Notes: generated from the letters alone by a model not told the origin. A stretch of 64,000 nt of DNA from Sphaerisporangium siamense (GCF_014205275.1 NZ_JACHND010000001.1:4526001-4590000); one strand, 5' to 3'. Counted from the stretch's first letter, positions 8,155-18,961 are shown. Translations and numbers: made by a program.

Positions 8155-8235
8155 GAGGCGACCATACGACGCCGGGGCCGATTGATTAAGCCTTTCCCGG
8201 ATGCGTTTTACAACTGACGGTGGAAATCTGGGTGA

Positions 8236-10245
8236 TCAGCGGTAATAGTCGGGATAGTCGGTCTCGGCCGGCCGGCGGTGGCCGCCACGCGACGGCGACC
8301 CCTTCTGCTGCGCCGGATCCTCGCCCGGCCCGCCGTTCCCGTACAGCTCACCGTAGGAAGGCCAGCTTCCGCCCGTGTTCTGGCGCGGCTGCGACCACGA
8401 GGACGAGACCGGGGAGGACGGGGTCGCGGCGGAGCCCGTGGGATACCCCGGGCCGTAGCCGCCGTAGCCCTGTCCGGAACCGGACGGCGGCGCGTCGTCC
8501 CGCCTCGGCAGCTCGTGCGCCACCGTGGCGTCGTAGGCGGAGGTGTCGCGCCGGGGGGCCGGCGTGGACCCGGTCACCGCGTCGGAGTCGTCGATGGTCG
8601 CCCACCCCGGCCGCACCTCGTACGACTGGGCCGACGGCCCCGCCGGGTAGGCGGGCTCGGACGGGTACGACTCGCGCGCGGCGTACCGGTCGTGGCCGGG
8701 AAGCTGGTAGTCGGCGCTCTTCCGGTCCGAGGACGGCGCGGCGGGCGTGCCCGCAGGCGGGGTGGCCGGTCCGTCCAGGATGTCGTAGGAGCCGGTGGCC
8801 GGATACGCGGGCTGCGCCGGCCACGACCCGGCCGCCGCGCCGGGCGCGCCCGTGCCCAGCGGGTCGGGCGTGCGGCCGTAGGACGGGGAGGACGCGAACG
8901 GGCCGGTCTGCTCGGACCCGGTGCGCGGGGTCTCCTGCGCGGGGGAACGGCCCGCGTCGTCCTGGGGACGCCGGCGGGAGTCCTCACCGGAGCGCGGCCG
9001 GGTGGCGCCGCTGGGCAGCGGCCCGCTCGACAGCGGATCACCCGCGATCGACCCCGCGGGGAACGCGCCGCCGGGCATGGGGCCGGTGGTCAGCGGGTTG
9101 CCGGACAGCGGGTCCGACAGGGGATCGGCCGGGCGCGGCGCGTCGGAGCGGCCCTGGCGGCCCGTCCCCAAGGGGCCGGTCGCCGTGCGGCCGGAGTCGG
9201 CTCTGTCAGAAGGGGCGGCGTCGGGACGGGGGGCGTTGGAACGGCCGGGGGCCGGCGTGCGGCCGGAGTCGGCGCGCGATACCTCCGGGCGCGCCGGGGC
9301 CGAACGGCCGGGCTCGGCGGGCCTGCCCGGGCGGCCGCTCCTGCGCGGGTCGGCGGGACGGGCGGGCGGGGTGGCACGGGAGGCGTCGCCCGCGTCGCCG
9401 CGCCGGCGCGGCTTGGTGCGCGAGGAGTCGACGCCGAGAGGGTCGGCCGGGTCGGGACGCGAACCACGGCCCGAACGGGGAGCGGCCGGCGGGGAGCCGA
9501 GCGCGCCGAGCACGTCGGCGGCCGAGGCGGCGGGCGGGGAGCCGGCCGCCGGTGGCTGCGGCACGGGGGCCGGGAAGGTCACGGTGCGGTCGGAGGCGGC
9601 GGCGGCCGACGAGGGGGCGGCGGCGCGCGGAGAGTCCCCCTGGCCGGCATGGCCGGCCGGCCTGGGGGGAAGCGGAGCCTGCACGGTGGCCGCGTTGGCG
9701 TCCACCTCGTCGGGCTTGGCCGAGTCGCGCGCGGCGGCCGGCTTGGCGGCCGGAGGGGAGGACGGGGAGGCGAGGTCGGGGCGGCTCGCGCCCATGCGCG
9801 CCGCGATGGTGCCGCCGAACGCGCCGTCGTCGGCCCGCACCCGCGTCCAGTAGTCGTCGTCGTAGTCGTCGGAGTCGCCCCACTCGTCGACGCCGCGCCG
9901 GCCGCGCGAGGACGCCGACTGCTTGCCGCGCGGGGCCGAGCGACCGCCCGGCCGGCCCGCGGGCCGGGCCCCGGGCTTGCCGTTGCCCGGACGCAGCCGT
10001 GCCGTGGCCCGCTCGGGTTCCTGGAAGGCGTCGAACCCCTCGGGGAAGCTCTCGAAGAACGTCTCCTCGGCGGGGCGGCCGGGGCGTTTGGCCTTGGTGG
10101 GATCCTCCGCCTGCTCGGCCATCTTGCGCAGCCGCTCTGGGGGCAGATTGCTCTCCCGGCGGTTCATCGACCGCATGCCGAGTGCCACGACCATCAGCAC
10201 GAGCAGCACGACGGCGACGAGGCCGACAATGACCGCGATAATCAT
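8236..10245 (-). CDS. Single-pass membrane protein with long disordered Pro/Ser/Arg-rich domain
   Basis: The 669-residue product has one N-terminal membrane helix (IIAVIVGLVAVVLLVLMVVAL, residues 2-22). A short basic stretch and a semi-conserved patch (LPPERLRKMAEQAEDP, then EETFFESFPEGFDAF) follow. The remaining roughly 550 residues are low complexity: Pro, Ser, Ala, Arg and Gly, with recurring SGPLPSG / GPLGTG / RADSGRT-like pieces. The end (PETDYPDYYR) is acidic and Tyr-rich. With an N-out, C-in topology it would carry a long cytoplasmic disordered tail. No enzymatic domain is visible. The antisense strand also has a very long open frame, but that one is Arg-rich nonsense. Function is unknown. 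Confidence 0.75.
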   Translation of the reverse strand: MIIAVIVGLVAVVLLVLMVVALGMRSMNRRESNLPPERLRKMAEQAEDPTKAKRPGRPAEETFFESFPEGFDAFQEPERATARLRPGNGKPGARPAGRPGGRSAPRGKQSASSRGRRGVDEWGDSDDYDDDYWTRVRADDGAFGGTIAARMGASRPDLASPSSPPAAKPAAARDSAKPDEVDANAATVQAPLPPRPAGHAGQGDSPRAAAPSSAAAASDRTVTFPAPVPQPPAAGSPPAASAADVLGALGSPPAAPRSGRGSRPDPADPLGVDSSRTKPRRRGDAGDASRATPPARPADPRRSGRPGRPAEPGRSAPARPEVSRADSGRTPAPGRSNAPRPDAAPSDRADSGRTATGPLGTGRQGRSDAPRPADPLSDPLSGNPLTTGPMPGGAFPAGSIAGDPLSSGPLPSGATRPRSGEDSRRRPQDDAGRSPAQETPRTGSEQTGPFASSPSYGRTPDPLGTGAPGAAAGSWPAQPAYPATGSYDILDGPATPPAGTPAAPSSDRKSADYQLPGHDRYAARESYPSEPAYPAGPSAQSYEVRPGWATIDDSDAVTGSTPAPRRDTSAYDATVAHELPRRDDAPPSGSGQGYGGYGPGYPTGSAATPSSPVSSSWSQPRQNTGGSWPSYGELYGNGGPGEDPAQQKGSPSRGGHRRPAETDYPDYYR

Positions 10246-10428
10246 TGCACCACCTTCATGGCCATGGCCTTCCAGTGGCGCTGGTGAGATCGCGCGGCCA
10301 TCGACGCGACCTGCCCCCTTTGACCACCTGCGCTCAAGGATTGCACCTGATTCTGTCCGACCACTATGACCGTTGTCACACCCTACGAGAAGATCCGGTA
10401 TTGAGTATCACCTTCGGTGCGCATCGCG

Positions 10429-11004
10429 TCACTCGATGTGGGACGCCGAGAGACGTCCACGGGCGATGGTGTGCTGCGCGATGTGCTCCAACGTCTCCCG
10501 CAGGGCGGCGCCCTTCTTCAGATCCAGCTTCTCGTCGAGCGCGTAGACACTGAAACGATAAATGTCGTCCTGGCGGCATGGGGGCGAGTAGCCGACCTTG
10601 CCGCTCGACGTCATGCCCTGCACCGCGCCGCGCGGCACGCTGTTCTGCGTGAGCTCGGTCGTGAGCGGGTCGATGTTGAACACCACCCAGTGCACCTCCG
10701 CCGCTCCCTGCGCGTTGTTCGCGTCGACCACCAGGGCGATCGACTTGGTCAGCTTCTGCGCCACACCGGACCACCGCAGCGGCGGATTCCCCTCCTTGCC
10801 GGCACAGGAGTAATCGGCCGGCAGGGGCGCCTCGTCACGGAACCTCGGGCTGGAGACGCTGAGCTCGCCCAGCGACCCGTCGGTCGGCGAATTGCTGCCG
10901 ACGATGCCGCAGCCCGACGTCACGGCGACCGCCGCCGCCACCACGACCGCACGCCAGTCGCGTCCCAGGCGCCCGGCGCGCACGGACTTTCTCGGCTGCC
11001 CCAT
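10429..11004 (-). CDS. PEBP-family lipoprotein
   Basis: The 191-residue protein has a basic N-region and a lipoprotein signal ending in the lipobox VTSGC (Cys at about residue 32), so it should be anchored to the outer face of the membrane. The mature part has the PEBP fold: PPLRWSGV, the conserved IALVVDANNAQGAAEVHWVVFNID stretch with the pocket Asp and His, and SPPCRQDDIYRFSVYALD. Ligand-pocket residues are present. It is a divergent homologue of the secreted PEBP protein at 1231-1827. The long disordered membrane protein follows after about 180 bp on the same strand. The divergent neighbour is the AfsR-like regulator. The ligand is unknown. Confidence 0.85.
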   Translation of the reverse strand: MGQPRKSVRAGRLGRDWRAVVVAAAVAVTSGCGIVGSNSPTDGSLGELSVSSPRFRDEAPLPADYSCAGKEGNPPLRWSGVAQKLTKSIALVVDANNAQGAAEVHWVVFNIDPLTTELTQNSVPRGAVQGMTSSGKVGYSPPCRQDDIYRFSVYALDEKLDLKKGAALRETLEHIAQHTIARGRLSASHIE

Positions 11005-11097
11005 GCCCGCTGATGCTACGCGGATCTGAGGAGTGCCCTGACCCCATCACAGGAATGAGGGTCAACGGCGATGGGCCCGATCGGCCAGAATCGATGC

Positions 11098-14000
11098 ATG
11101 GACGGGGTGCGGGCGACGGCGCGGACCGGCTTCGCCGTGCTCGGGCCCCTGGAGGTCCGCCGCGACGGCGCGCCGGTGCGCGTCGGCGGCGGGCGCCTGC
11201 GTGCTCTGCTGACGTTGCTGCTGCTCAGCCCCGGGCGGACGGTTCCGTACGACCTCCTGGTCGAGGGCGTGTGGCACTCCGCTCCTCCCGCCGCGGCCGG
11301 CAACGCCCTCCAAGCCCTCGTGTCACGGTTGCGCGCTTCGCTCGGCCGCGACACTGTCCAAGTCGCCCCCTCCGGTTACCGTCTGGCCATCACCCCCGAC
11401 CAGGTCGACACCCACCACTTCACCCATCTCACCACCAAAGCCACGAAACACTTATCGCACGCCGCGCGCTCCCTGCCCACCTCCGCGTGGGCGCCCGCGC
11501 CTGACGCGGCGGAGGCGGTGCGCCTGCTGGAAGAGGCGCTGGCGCTCTGGCGCGGGCCGGCCCTGGCCGACCTGGCCGGGTCCCCGGTCGCGGCGGCAGA
11601 AGTCGCCCGGCTGGACAACCTGCGCCTGACCGCCACCGAGGACCTCATCGACGCGCGCCTCCTGCTCGGCCACCACGAGGAGGTCATCGGTGAGATCGTC
11701 CCGCTGATCGCCGCCCACCCGCTGAGAGAACGGCTGCGCGGCCAGCACATGCGGGCACTGCGCGCGTCGGGACGCCAGGTCGAGGCGCTCGCTGCCTACG
11801 AGGCCGCCCGCACCGACTTCGCCGAGCGCCTCGGCAGTGCCCCTTCCGCCGGACTCTCCAGCCTCCACGTCAGCATCCTCCGTGACGACTCCCCACCCGG
11901 CGCGCCCACTCCCGACCACCGTGCCGCGGTGCCGGAGGGCAGGAAGGGGAATCTGCGGGCGCGGCTCACGAGCTTCGTCGGGAGGGAGCGGGACGTCGCG
12001 CAGGCGCGGGCGCTGCTCGCCCGGCACCGGCTGGTGACGCTGGTGGGGCCGGGCGGCGCGGGGAAGACGCGGCTGGCGATCGAGTCCGGGGACGCGCTGC
12101 GGGCCGGCACGCCGGACGGGGTGTGGCTCGCCGAGCTGGCGCCCGTACGCGACCCGGCGGGCGTGCCGCAGGCCGTGCTGTCCGCGCTCGGCATGCGCGA
12201 CATCGGCCGCGCGTCCGTCCGCACGCCCGGCGCGGTCCCGCCCGAGGTCGTGGATCCGGTCGACCGGCTGGTGACGAGTCTCGCCGGGCGACGCAGGCTC
12301 ATCATCCTCGACAACTGCGAGCACGTCGTCGAGGCCGCCGCGCTGCTCGCCGAGAAGCTCCTCCTCGAATGCCCGGACATCCGCATCCTCGCCACCAGCC
12401 GCGAACCGCTCGGCGTCTCCGGGGAGCTCGTCTGGCCCGTGCGGCCGCTCGACCAGGCGAACGCCGAGGCCCTGTTCGCCGACCGCGCCGCGACGGCCAG
12501 GCCGGGGTACCGCGTCGAGGACGAGCCCGAGGCCGTCGCCCGTGTCTGCCGCGAGCTCGACGGCATGCCGCTCGCCATCGAGCTGGCCGCCGCGCGGCTG
12601 CGCGGCCTGTCGGCCGCGCAGATCGCCGACCGGCTCGACGACCGCTTCCGCCTCCTCACCGGCGGCAGCCGCACGGCGCTGCCCCGCCACCAGACGTTGC
12701 GCGCGGTCGTCGAATGGAGCTGGGACCTTCTCGACGAAACGGAACGGCTACTCGCCGCGAGGTTCGCCGTCTTCGCCGGTGGCGCCACCCTTGAGGCCGC
12801 CGAAGCCATCTGCTCCGACACTCCTCCACCCCGCGAACAGTCCCATCCGTCCTCATCCGAGGCCACCTCGCACGCCGCCGCGCACGGCCACCTGCCGGGT
12901 GAGGACGTGCTCGATGTGCTGGCGCGGCTCGTGGACAAGTCGCTGGTGGTGCGCGAAGGCGTGCGCTACCGGATGCTGGAGACCGTGCGGGCGTACGCGG
13001 CGGAGCGGCTCGCCGAGTCGGGGGAGCGCGATGCCGTACGCCGGGCGCACGCCGGGTTCTTCCTGGAACTGGCCGCGACCGCCGACCCGGAGCTGCGCCG
13101 GGCTCGGCAGGTCGAGTGGCTCGCCGTCCTGTCCGCGGAGCACGACAACCTGACGGCGGCGCTGCGCTGGGCGATCGACTCGGCGGACCGGGATCTCGGG
13201 CTGCGGCTGGTCGGGGCGCTCGGCTGGTACTGGTTCCTCGCCGGCCGCCGCCTCGAAGGCGCCCGGCGCGCCGCCGAGATCCTCGCCCTCACCGCCCCCG
13301 CCCTTGTGACCGCCTCGCCATCACGACAGCCCCCTGCCCCCTTCGCCCCGCCGCCGTCGTACGCCGCCTTTGCCGCCACGGGGCCGGCCTGGCAGGGAGA
13401 CGCCGGGCCAGGGCCTGAGGAGGGTGTGGGGATCGATGAGGCGCGGAGGTTCGTGCTGGCGCTGACCGTTTACGGCATTCTGCTCGCCGGGGGGACCAAC
13501 CACTGGCAGGAGGCCAAGGAGGTGCTGGGGCGGGCGGTGGTGCTGGGCAGGGCCTGGGTGCCGCGTCCGTGGCCGCCGTTGATGTCCCTGGCCGAGCCGG
13601 TGCACGCGCTGTTCGTCGAGGAGGCGGCCGACGCGCACGGCGTGGTGGGGACGTTGCTCGACGACGCCGACCCGTGGGTGGTGGCCTCGGGGCATCTGCT
13701 CCGCGCGCACGTCTACTACACCGCGGGACGGATCGACCTGGGCGAGGCCGACCTGCGCGTGGCCGTCGACAGGTTCCGCGAGGTGGGCGACCGCTGGGGA
13801 GTCTCGGCGGCGCTGGGGTCGCTCGCCGAGGCGATCACCATGCGCGGTGACAACGCCACCATCATCGAGGTGATCAGGGAGGCGCTCGCGCTGACCGACG
13901 AGATCGGCTCGGTGGAGGACACGCCCTATCTGCGCGCCCGGCTGGCGATGGCCCTCAGCGCGTCCGGTGACGTGGCGGGCGCCCAGGCCGCGCTGGAGGA

Positions 14001-14526
14001 GGCGATAGAGATCTGCCGCGCCACGGGCGACCGCATGGGCGAGGTGTGCGTGCAGAGCGCACGCGGCGACCTGGCGCGCGAGGCGGGCGACCATGTCACC
14101 GCTCGCCGGTTCTACGAGGAGGCGGTGGGCCTGGCGGCGGACGGCCGCGACTTCCCCACTCCGTTCACCGCGGTGCTGCACGCGTCGATGGGCATGCTCG
14201 CCGAGGAGGAGGGCCACCTGGAGGCGGCGCGGGCCTCGCACGCCGAGGCGCTGCGGCTGGCGCGCGGCACCCACGACGGCGCCGCGATCGGCCTGGTGCT
14301 GATCGCCCGCGCCGGCCTTTCCGTCCGCGAGGGCGACCCGGCGACGGCGGCCAGGCTGCTCGGGGCGGCGGCGGGGATCCGCGGCGTCGACGCGGTGGTC
14401 GGGTACGACCATGCCCGCATCACCGAGGCCGTCGCCGCCGCGCTCGGCCAGGAGCGGTACTCCCGGCACTTCGCGCACGGCCGGTCGATGTCCCGCGAGC
14501 GTGCCCTCGGCCTCGCCCGGCCCTGA
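11098..14526 (+). CDS. AfsR/SARP-family regulator with BTAD, NB-ARC-like ATPase and TPR domains
   Basis: This large regulator has 1142 residues from ATG 11098. An N-terminal winged helix (GFAVLGPLEVRRDGAPV, then SRLRASLG, residues about 10-90) is followed by a BTAD domain (about 95-255, with ALALWRGPALADL and GRQVEALAAYE). A STAND/NB-ARC ATPase starts near residue 310 with Walker A GPGGAGKTRLA and Walker B RLIILDNCEH. The last about 450 residues form TPR-like helical repeats. Such proteins activate secondary-metabolism or stress genes. ATG 11071 is an alternative start with GAGGG upstream; 11098 is chosen because CAGAAT lies 6 bases before it (leaderless pattern). A TTA leucine codon at 11452-11454 hints at bldA-type control. 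No biosynthetic cluster lies beside it. Confidence 0.9.
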   Translation: MDGVRATARTGFAVLGPLEVRRDGAPVRVGGGRLRALLTLLLLSPGRTVPYDLLVEGVWHSAPPAAAGNALQALVSRLRASLGRDTVQVAPSGYRLAITPDQVDTHHFTHLTTKATKHLSHAARSLPTSAWAPAPDAAEAVRLLEEALALWRGPALADLAGSPVAAAEVARLDNLRLTATEDLIDARLLLGHHEEVIGEIVPLIAAHPLRERLRGQHMRALRASGRQVEALAAYEAARTDFAERLGSAPSAGLSSLHVSILRDDSPPGAPTPDHRAAVPEGRKGNLRARLTSFVGRERDVAQARALLARHRLVTLVGPGGAGKTRLAIESGDALRAGTPDGVWLAELAPVRDPAGVPQAVLSALGMRDIGRASVRTPGAVPPEVVDPVDRLVTSLAGRRRLIILDNCEHVVEAAALLAEKLLLECPDIRILATSREPLGVSGELVWPVRPLDQANAEALFADRAATARPGYRVEDEPEAVARVCRELDGMPLAIELAAARLRGLSAAQIADRLDDRFRLLTGGSRTALPRHQTLRAVVEWSWDLLDETERLLAARFAVFAGGATLEAAEAICSDTPPPREQSHPSSSEATSHAAAHGHLPGEDVLDVLARLVDKSLVVREGVRYRMLETVRAYAAERLAESGERDAVRRAHAGFFLELAATADPELRRARQVEWLAVLSAEHDNLTAALRWAIDSADRDLGLRLVGALGWYWFLAGRRLEGARRAAEILALTAPALVTASPSRQPPAPFAPPPSYAAFAATGPAWQGDAGPGPEEGVGIDEARRFVLALTVYGILLAGGTNHWQEAKEVLGRAVVLGRAWVPRPWPPLMSLAEPVHALFVEEAADAHGVVGTLLDDADPWVVASGHLLRAHVYYTAGRIDLGEADLRVAVDRFREVGDRWGVSAALGSLAEAITMRGDNATIIEVIREALALTDEIGSVEDTPYLRARLAMALSASGDVAGAQAALEEAIEICRATGDRMGEVCVQSARGDLAREAGDHVTARRFYEEAVGLAADGRDFPTPFTAVLHASMGMLAEEEGHLEAARASHAEALRLARGTHDGAAIGLVLIARAGLSVREGDPATAARLLGAAAGIRGVDAVVGYDHARITEAVAAALGQERYSRHFAHGRSMSRERALGLARP

Positions 14527-14595
14527 CGGCGGCGGGACGAGGCGGGGGCATGCGGTGGCGGGGCCAGGCCGTGGCGGAGGCATGGGGCGGCGGGC

Positions 14596-15404
14596 TCAGG
14601 CGCGGGAGCGGAAGGCGCGGAGGGACAGGGGGATGAACACCAGGGCGATGCCGAGCGCCCAGATCAGGGAGATGGTCGCGTGGGTGGCGACCGGACCCCC
14701 GCCGAGCAGGCCGCGGACGGCGTCGGCCAGGTGGGTGACGGGGTTGACGTCGACCCATCGCTGCAACCACTCGGGCAGCGTCTTGGTGGGCACGAAGGCG
14801 TTGGACGTGAAGGTGAGCGGCATCATCACCGAGAACGCGATGATCTGCACCTTCTCCGGCTCGGCGGCCGTCAGGCCGATGAGCACCGACATCCAGGACA
14901 TCGCCAGCGCGAACGCGACCAGCAGCGCCAGCGCGCCGACCACCCCGACGACCCCGGTCTGCACCCGGTAGCCGAGCACGGTGCCGAGGCCGAGGAACAA
15001 CGCGAACGCCCAGACCTGCTTCAACGTGTCGGCGACGATGCGCCCGGCGAGCGGCGCCGACCGCGCGATCGGCAGGCTGCGCAGCCGGTCGAACACACCC
15101 TTGTGGATGTCGGTGCTGAGCCCGATGGCCGTGGTCAGCGTCGCGAACAGCATGTTCTGGACGACCAGGCCGGGCAGCGAGAACTGCAGATAGTCGGTGG
15201 TCGATCCGGAGATCGCGCCGCCGAAGACGTAGGTGAACAGCAGCAGGAACATGATGGGCTGGACCGACAGGTCGAGCAGCTCCATCGGGTTGTGCTTGAT
15301 CTGCACCAGGCTGCGCCAGGCGAGCGTCATGGTGTGCCGCAGCCCGGCCGCCGGGCCGATCCGGCCGGGAACGGCCGCGCGGGGCGCGGTTCCGGTCAGC
15401 GAGG

Positions 15405-15408
<4 letters not shown>
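14596..15408 (-). CDS. ABC-2 type transporter permease, DrrB-like
   Basis: The 270-residue membrane protein has six hydrophobic segments and the ABC-2 signature region (LDLSVQPIMFLLLFTYVFGG, and TFTSNAFVPTKTLPEWLQ). This is typical of DrrB/NodJ-type permeases of daunorubicin-like or lipid exporters. The frame stays open further upstream, but GTG 15408 is the natural start: it overlaps the ATPase stop as GTGA (15405-15408), giving tight coupling. It works with the ATPase encoded immediately upstream. The gene pair is convergent with the AfsR-like regulator, with only about 70 bp between the stop codons. The exported substrate is unknown. Confidence 0.9.
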
Positions 15409-16388
<980 letters not shown>

Positions 16389-16626
16389 GGCATTGGCTCC
16401 TCGGTCAACGGGTTGGGGGGTCACACGGCCCGTGGGCCCGGTGACCGAGACGCAGTCTTGCGGACGCCACTGACATTTCTCTGACCGTCCGAGGCTCAAC
16501 CCCCGCCCGGGCTGACAAATCGCTGACAGACCCACCCGGAGGCGGCGGACATGGGGGCATTTGGTGGGATGGAGAGCAGGTGATGGAGATGAGGGCCTTC
16601 TCCGGTGATCTAGCTAGGCTGGATCC

Positions 16627-17142
16627 GTGACAGCTCCCCTGCGCGACCCCGCCCACAGGGTGGCGCGCCGCGCGATCACCCTGTGGCTGCTGGAGGCCCT
16701 GGTCGGGTTCGTCCTGCTCGTCGGCCTGTCCTCCCTGGCGGCGGCCTGGATCGGAGGCTCCGGCCGCCGCTTCCTGCCGGACTGGGTGACCGATCACATC
16801 TGGTGGGTTCCCGCGGTGCTCGCCATCGTGGAGCTGCCCTTCATCGTCGTCGAGCCGCTGTGGCGCTACGCCGTCCACCGGTGGGAGCTGTCGCAGGACG
16901 TCGTGTACGCGCGGTCCGGCTGGTTCAGCAGGAAGTGGGTCTTCGTCCCGGTCAGCCGCATCCAGACCGTGGACAAGGAGCAGGGCTGGTTCGAGCGCCT
17001 GCTCGGCCTGGCGACCGTCGAGATCCGCACCGCCTCCTACGCCGGGTCGTCGTCCATCGAGGGCCTGGACGTCGGGGTGGCCGCCCGTCTGGCCGAAGAC
17101 CTGGCCCACCGCGCCCACCAGCTCAGGGACGACGCGACATGA
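16627..17142 (+). CDS. PH-domain (bPH2, YdbS-like) membrane protein
   Basis: The 171-residue protein has two N-terminal membrane helices (residues about 17-40 and 58-77) and then a bacterial PH domain: RYAVHRWELSQDVVYARSGWF, VPVSRIQTVDKEQGWFERLLGL, ATVEIRTAS. YdbS/YdbT-type pairs occur widely in Gram-positive bacteria. In Bacillus the pair has been linked to bacteriocin and amylocyclicin resistance; its biochemical role is unknown. GTG 16627 follows TAGGCT by 6 bases, a leaderless arrangement. The gene overlaps the next by ATGA, so the two are co-translated and probably form a membrane complex. Confidence 0.88.
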   Translation: MTAPLRDPAHRVARRAITLWLLEALVGFVLLVGLSSLAAAWIGGSGRRFLPDWVTDHIWWVPAVLAIVELPFIVVEPLWRYAVHRWELSQDVVYARSGWFSRKWVFVPVSRIQTVDKEQGWFERLLGLATVEIRTASYAGSSSIEGLDVGVAARLAEDLAHRAHQLRDDAT

Positions 17143-18689
17143 CCGCGCCCGAGCCCACCCCGGCGGGCGAGGAGCCCGCGCAGGGCACGGGCGGGGAGCC
17201 GGCGCCGGGCGGTGACCCGCTGTGGGTGCCGCCGTCGCGGCTCAGCCCCCTGGTGATACTGATCGACCCCGTGCGCATGCTGCCCTCGCTGTTCCTGCCG
17301 CTGGCGGGCGTGCTGTTCTTCGGGGGCCTGTCCGGCAACTCCATCATCTGGGCCGCGCTCGCGATCGTCGGCTCGGTCGCGTACGCCGCCGTGCGCTGGG
17401 CCACCTTCACCTACCGGGTGGCCGGGGACAGGCTGGAGCTCACCCGGTCGCTGGTGAGCCGCTCGGTGAAGACGATCCCCCTGGACCGCGTCCGCGGCGT
17501 GGACGTCACCACGCCGCCCATGCACCGCCTGTTCGGCCTCTCCGTCGTCAGGATCGACACCGGGGCGAGCGGCGGCGGCAAGCAGGAAGGGGAGCTGGAC
17601 GGCGTCTCGCTGCCCGAGGCGGAGCGCCTGCGCGAGGTCCTGCTGCGGCGTAGCCGGTCGGTACGCGGCGAGTCGGCGGGCGCTGCGCAGGGCACGGCCG
17701 CCGCCCCCGAGGCGCCCGTGGAGGAGCGGGTCTACCTGCGCGTGCCGCGGCGGTGGCTGCTGTACGGCCCGCTGTCCGGCGCGTTCCTGTTCGCGCCGTT
17801 CGTGCTGGCCGGTGGCGCGATCGGCCTGGTCATCCAGTGGGGCAACGATCTCGGCTTCGGCGACGACCTGCCGATCACGGTGGGGGAGTGGCTGTGGCAC
17901 CGGCCGTTCCTGCTGGTCGCGATCGGGGTCGTGCTCGTCCTGGCCATGCCGGTGGCCGGGGGCGCCATGTACATGATCTTCAACTGGAACTTCACCCTCC
18001 GCCGCCGCGACGCCTCGCTCGTCGCCGAACGGGGACTGATCACCCGGCGCAGCGTGGCACTCGAACACGCGCGGATACGCGGGTACGAGATCGCCGACGG
18101 GGTGCTCGAACGAAGGGCCAAGGTGGCCCGGCTGTGGGCCATCGTCACCGGCCTCGGCGACTCGCGCACCCGGGGGCAACTGCTGCCCGTCACGCCCCGG
18201 GCGTCCGTGGAGAAGGTCGCCGGCGAGGCCGTCGGCCCATTCCGCGCGCCGCTGCGGGGGCATCCGGCGGCGGCGCGGCGCAGGCGGCTGTTCCGGGCCG
18301 TCGCGCCGGGCCTGGCGGTGGCCGCGGCGGGCTTCCTCTTCGGCTGGGCGTGGATCGGCTTGCTGGGACTGGTCGCCGCGGCCCTGGGCGTGTTCCTCGG
18401 CCTGGACCGCTACCGCTCGCTCGGACACGCCTACGACGGGGCCCGGCTGTCGGTCCGCTCAGGGTCGCTGCCCCGGACGCGCGCGGTCGTCGAGCGGCGC
18501 GCGGTCGTCGGCTGGACCATCCGTCAGACGTGGTTCCAGCGGCGTGCCCGTGTCCTGACGGTGATCGCGGGCGTCGGCGCGGGCAGCGGCGGTTACTCGG
18601 CGATCGACACGGGCGAGGAGCAGGGTGTCGCCTTCGCCGCAGAGGTCTCCCCGGAGTGGATCACCCCGTTCCTGGAACGGCGGACCTGA
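17139..18689 (+). CDS. PH-domain (bPH2, YdbT-like) membrane protein
   Basis: This 516-residue partner starts at ATG 17139, overlapping the upstream stop as ATGA. After a disordered Pro/Gly/Glu-rich N terminus come paired membrane helices (residues about 45-85). A first PH-like domain (VAGDRLELTRSLVSRS, then TIPLDRVRGVDVTTP, then LFGLSVVRIDTGASGGG) follows, then a second helix pair and PH-like domain. A third helix pair and PH-like repeat end the protein. This matches the three-copy layout of YdbT-type proteins. It probably acts with the preceding YdbS-like protein at the membrane. The 3' end is followed by the 30-bp tandem array and a strong hairpin. Confidence 0.88.
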   Translation: MTAPEPTPAGEEPAQGTGGEPAPGGDPLWVPPSRLSPLVILIDPVRMLPSLFLPLAGVLFFGGLSGNSIIWAALAIVGSVAYAAVRWATFTYRVAGDRLELTRSLVSRSVKTIPLDRVRGVDVTTPPMHRLFGLSVVRIDTGASGGGKQEGELDGVSLPEAERLREVLLRRSRSVRGESAGAAQGTAAAPEAPVEERVYLRVPRRWLLYGPLSGAFLFAPFVLAGGAIGLVIQWGNDLGFGDDLPITVGEWLWHRPFLLVAIGVVLVLAMPVAGGAMYMIFNWNFTLRRRDASLVAERGLITRRSVALEHARIRGYEIADGVLERRAKVARLWAIVTGLGDSRTRGQLLPVTPRASVEKVAGEAVGPFRAPLRGHPAAARRRRLFRAVAPGLAVAAAGFLFGWAWIGLLGLVAAALGVFLGLDRYRSLGHAYDGARLSVRSGSLPRTRAVVERRAVVGWTIRQTWFQRRARVLTVIAGVGAGSGGYSAIDTGEEQGVAFAAEVSPEWITPFLERRT

Positions 18690-18770
18690 CCCACCGCACG
18701 GCCGCCCACCGACATCCCGCCCAGCCCGTCGTTCCACTCAGCCGGTGCGTCACCGCCGGCGCACCACACG

Positions 18771-18920
18771 ATCGGCCTTGAACGGCCCCGCGCGACTCCG
18801 TTCGGCCTTGAACGGCCCCGCGCGACTCCGTTCGGCCCTGAGCGACCCCGCGCGACTGCGATCGGCCTAGAACGGCCCTTAACGACTGCGGTCGGTCCTG
18901 AACGACCTCGATCGTCGCGA
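18771..18920. repeat. 30-bp tandem repeat array, about five units
   Basis: Units begin at 18771, 18801, 18831, 18861 and 18891. The unit reads N-TCGGCCTTG, AACGGCCCCG, CGCGACTCCG. Units 1 and 2 differ at only one base. Units 3 and 4 carry a few changes each, and the fifth is degenerate, so decay increases to the right. There are no spacers. The array lies between the convergent YdbT-like gene and sepH. Because 30 is a multiple of 3, both strands show spurious open frames (repeats such as ARGRSRPNGV), which I do not regard as genes. Confidence 0.85.
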
Positions 18921-18961
18921 TCGAACCGATACCTCGGCGGCATCGGGGCGACCTGGCAAGA

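Noticed and set aside
8278-10287. Long + strand frame of 669 codons opposite the disordered membrane protein gene
   Set aside because: Its product is an Arg/Gly/Ala-rich artefact typical of antisense frames in very high G+C DNA. The minus-strand gene has a clear membrane helix and a better start.
18771-18920. CRISPR array
   Set aside because: Units are directly adjacent with no unique spacers, and no cas gene is present in the window.
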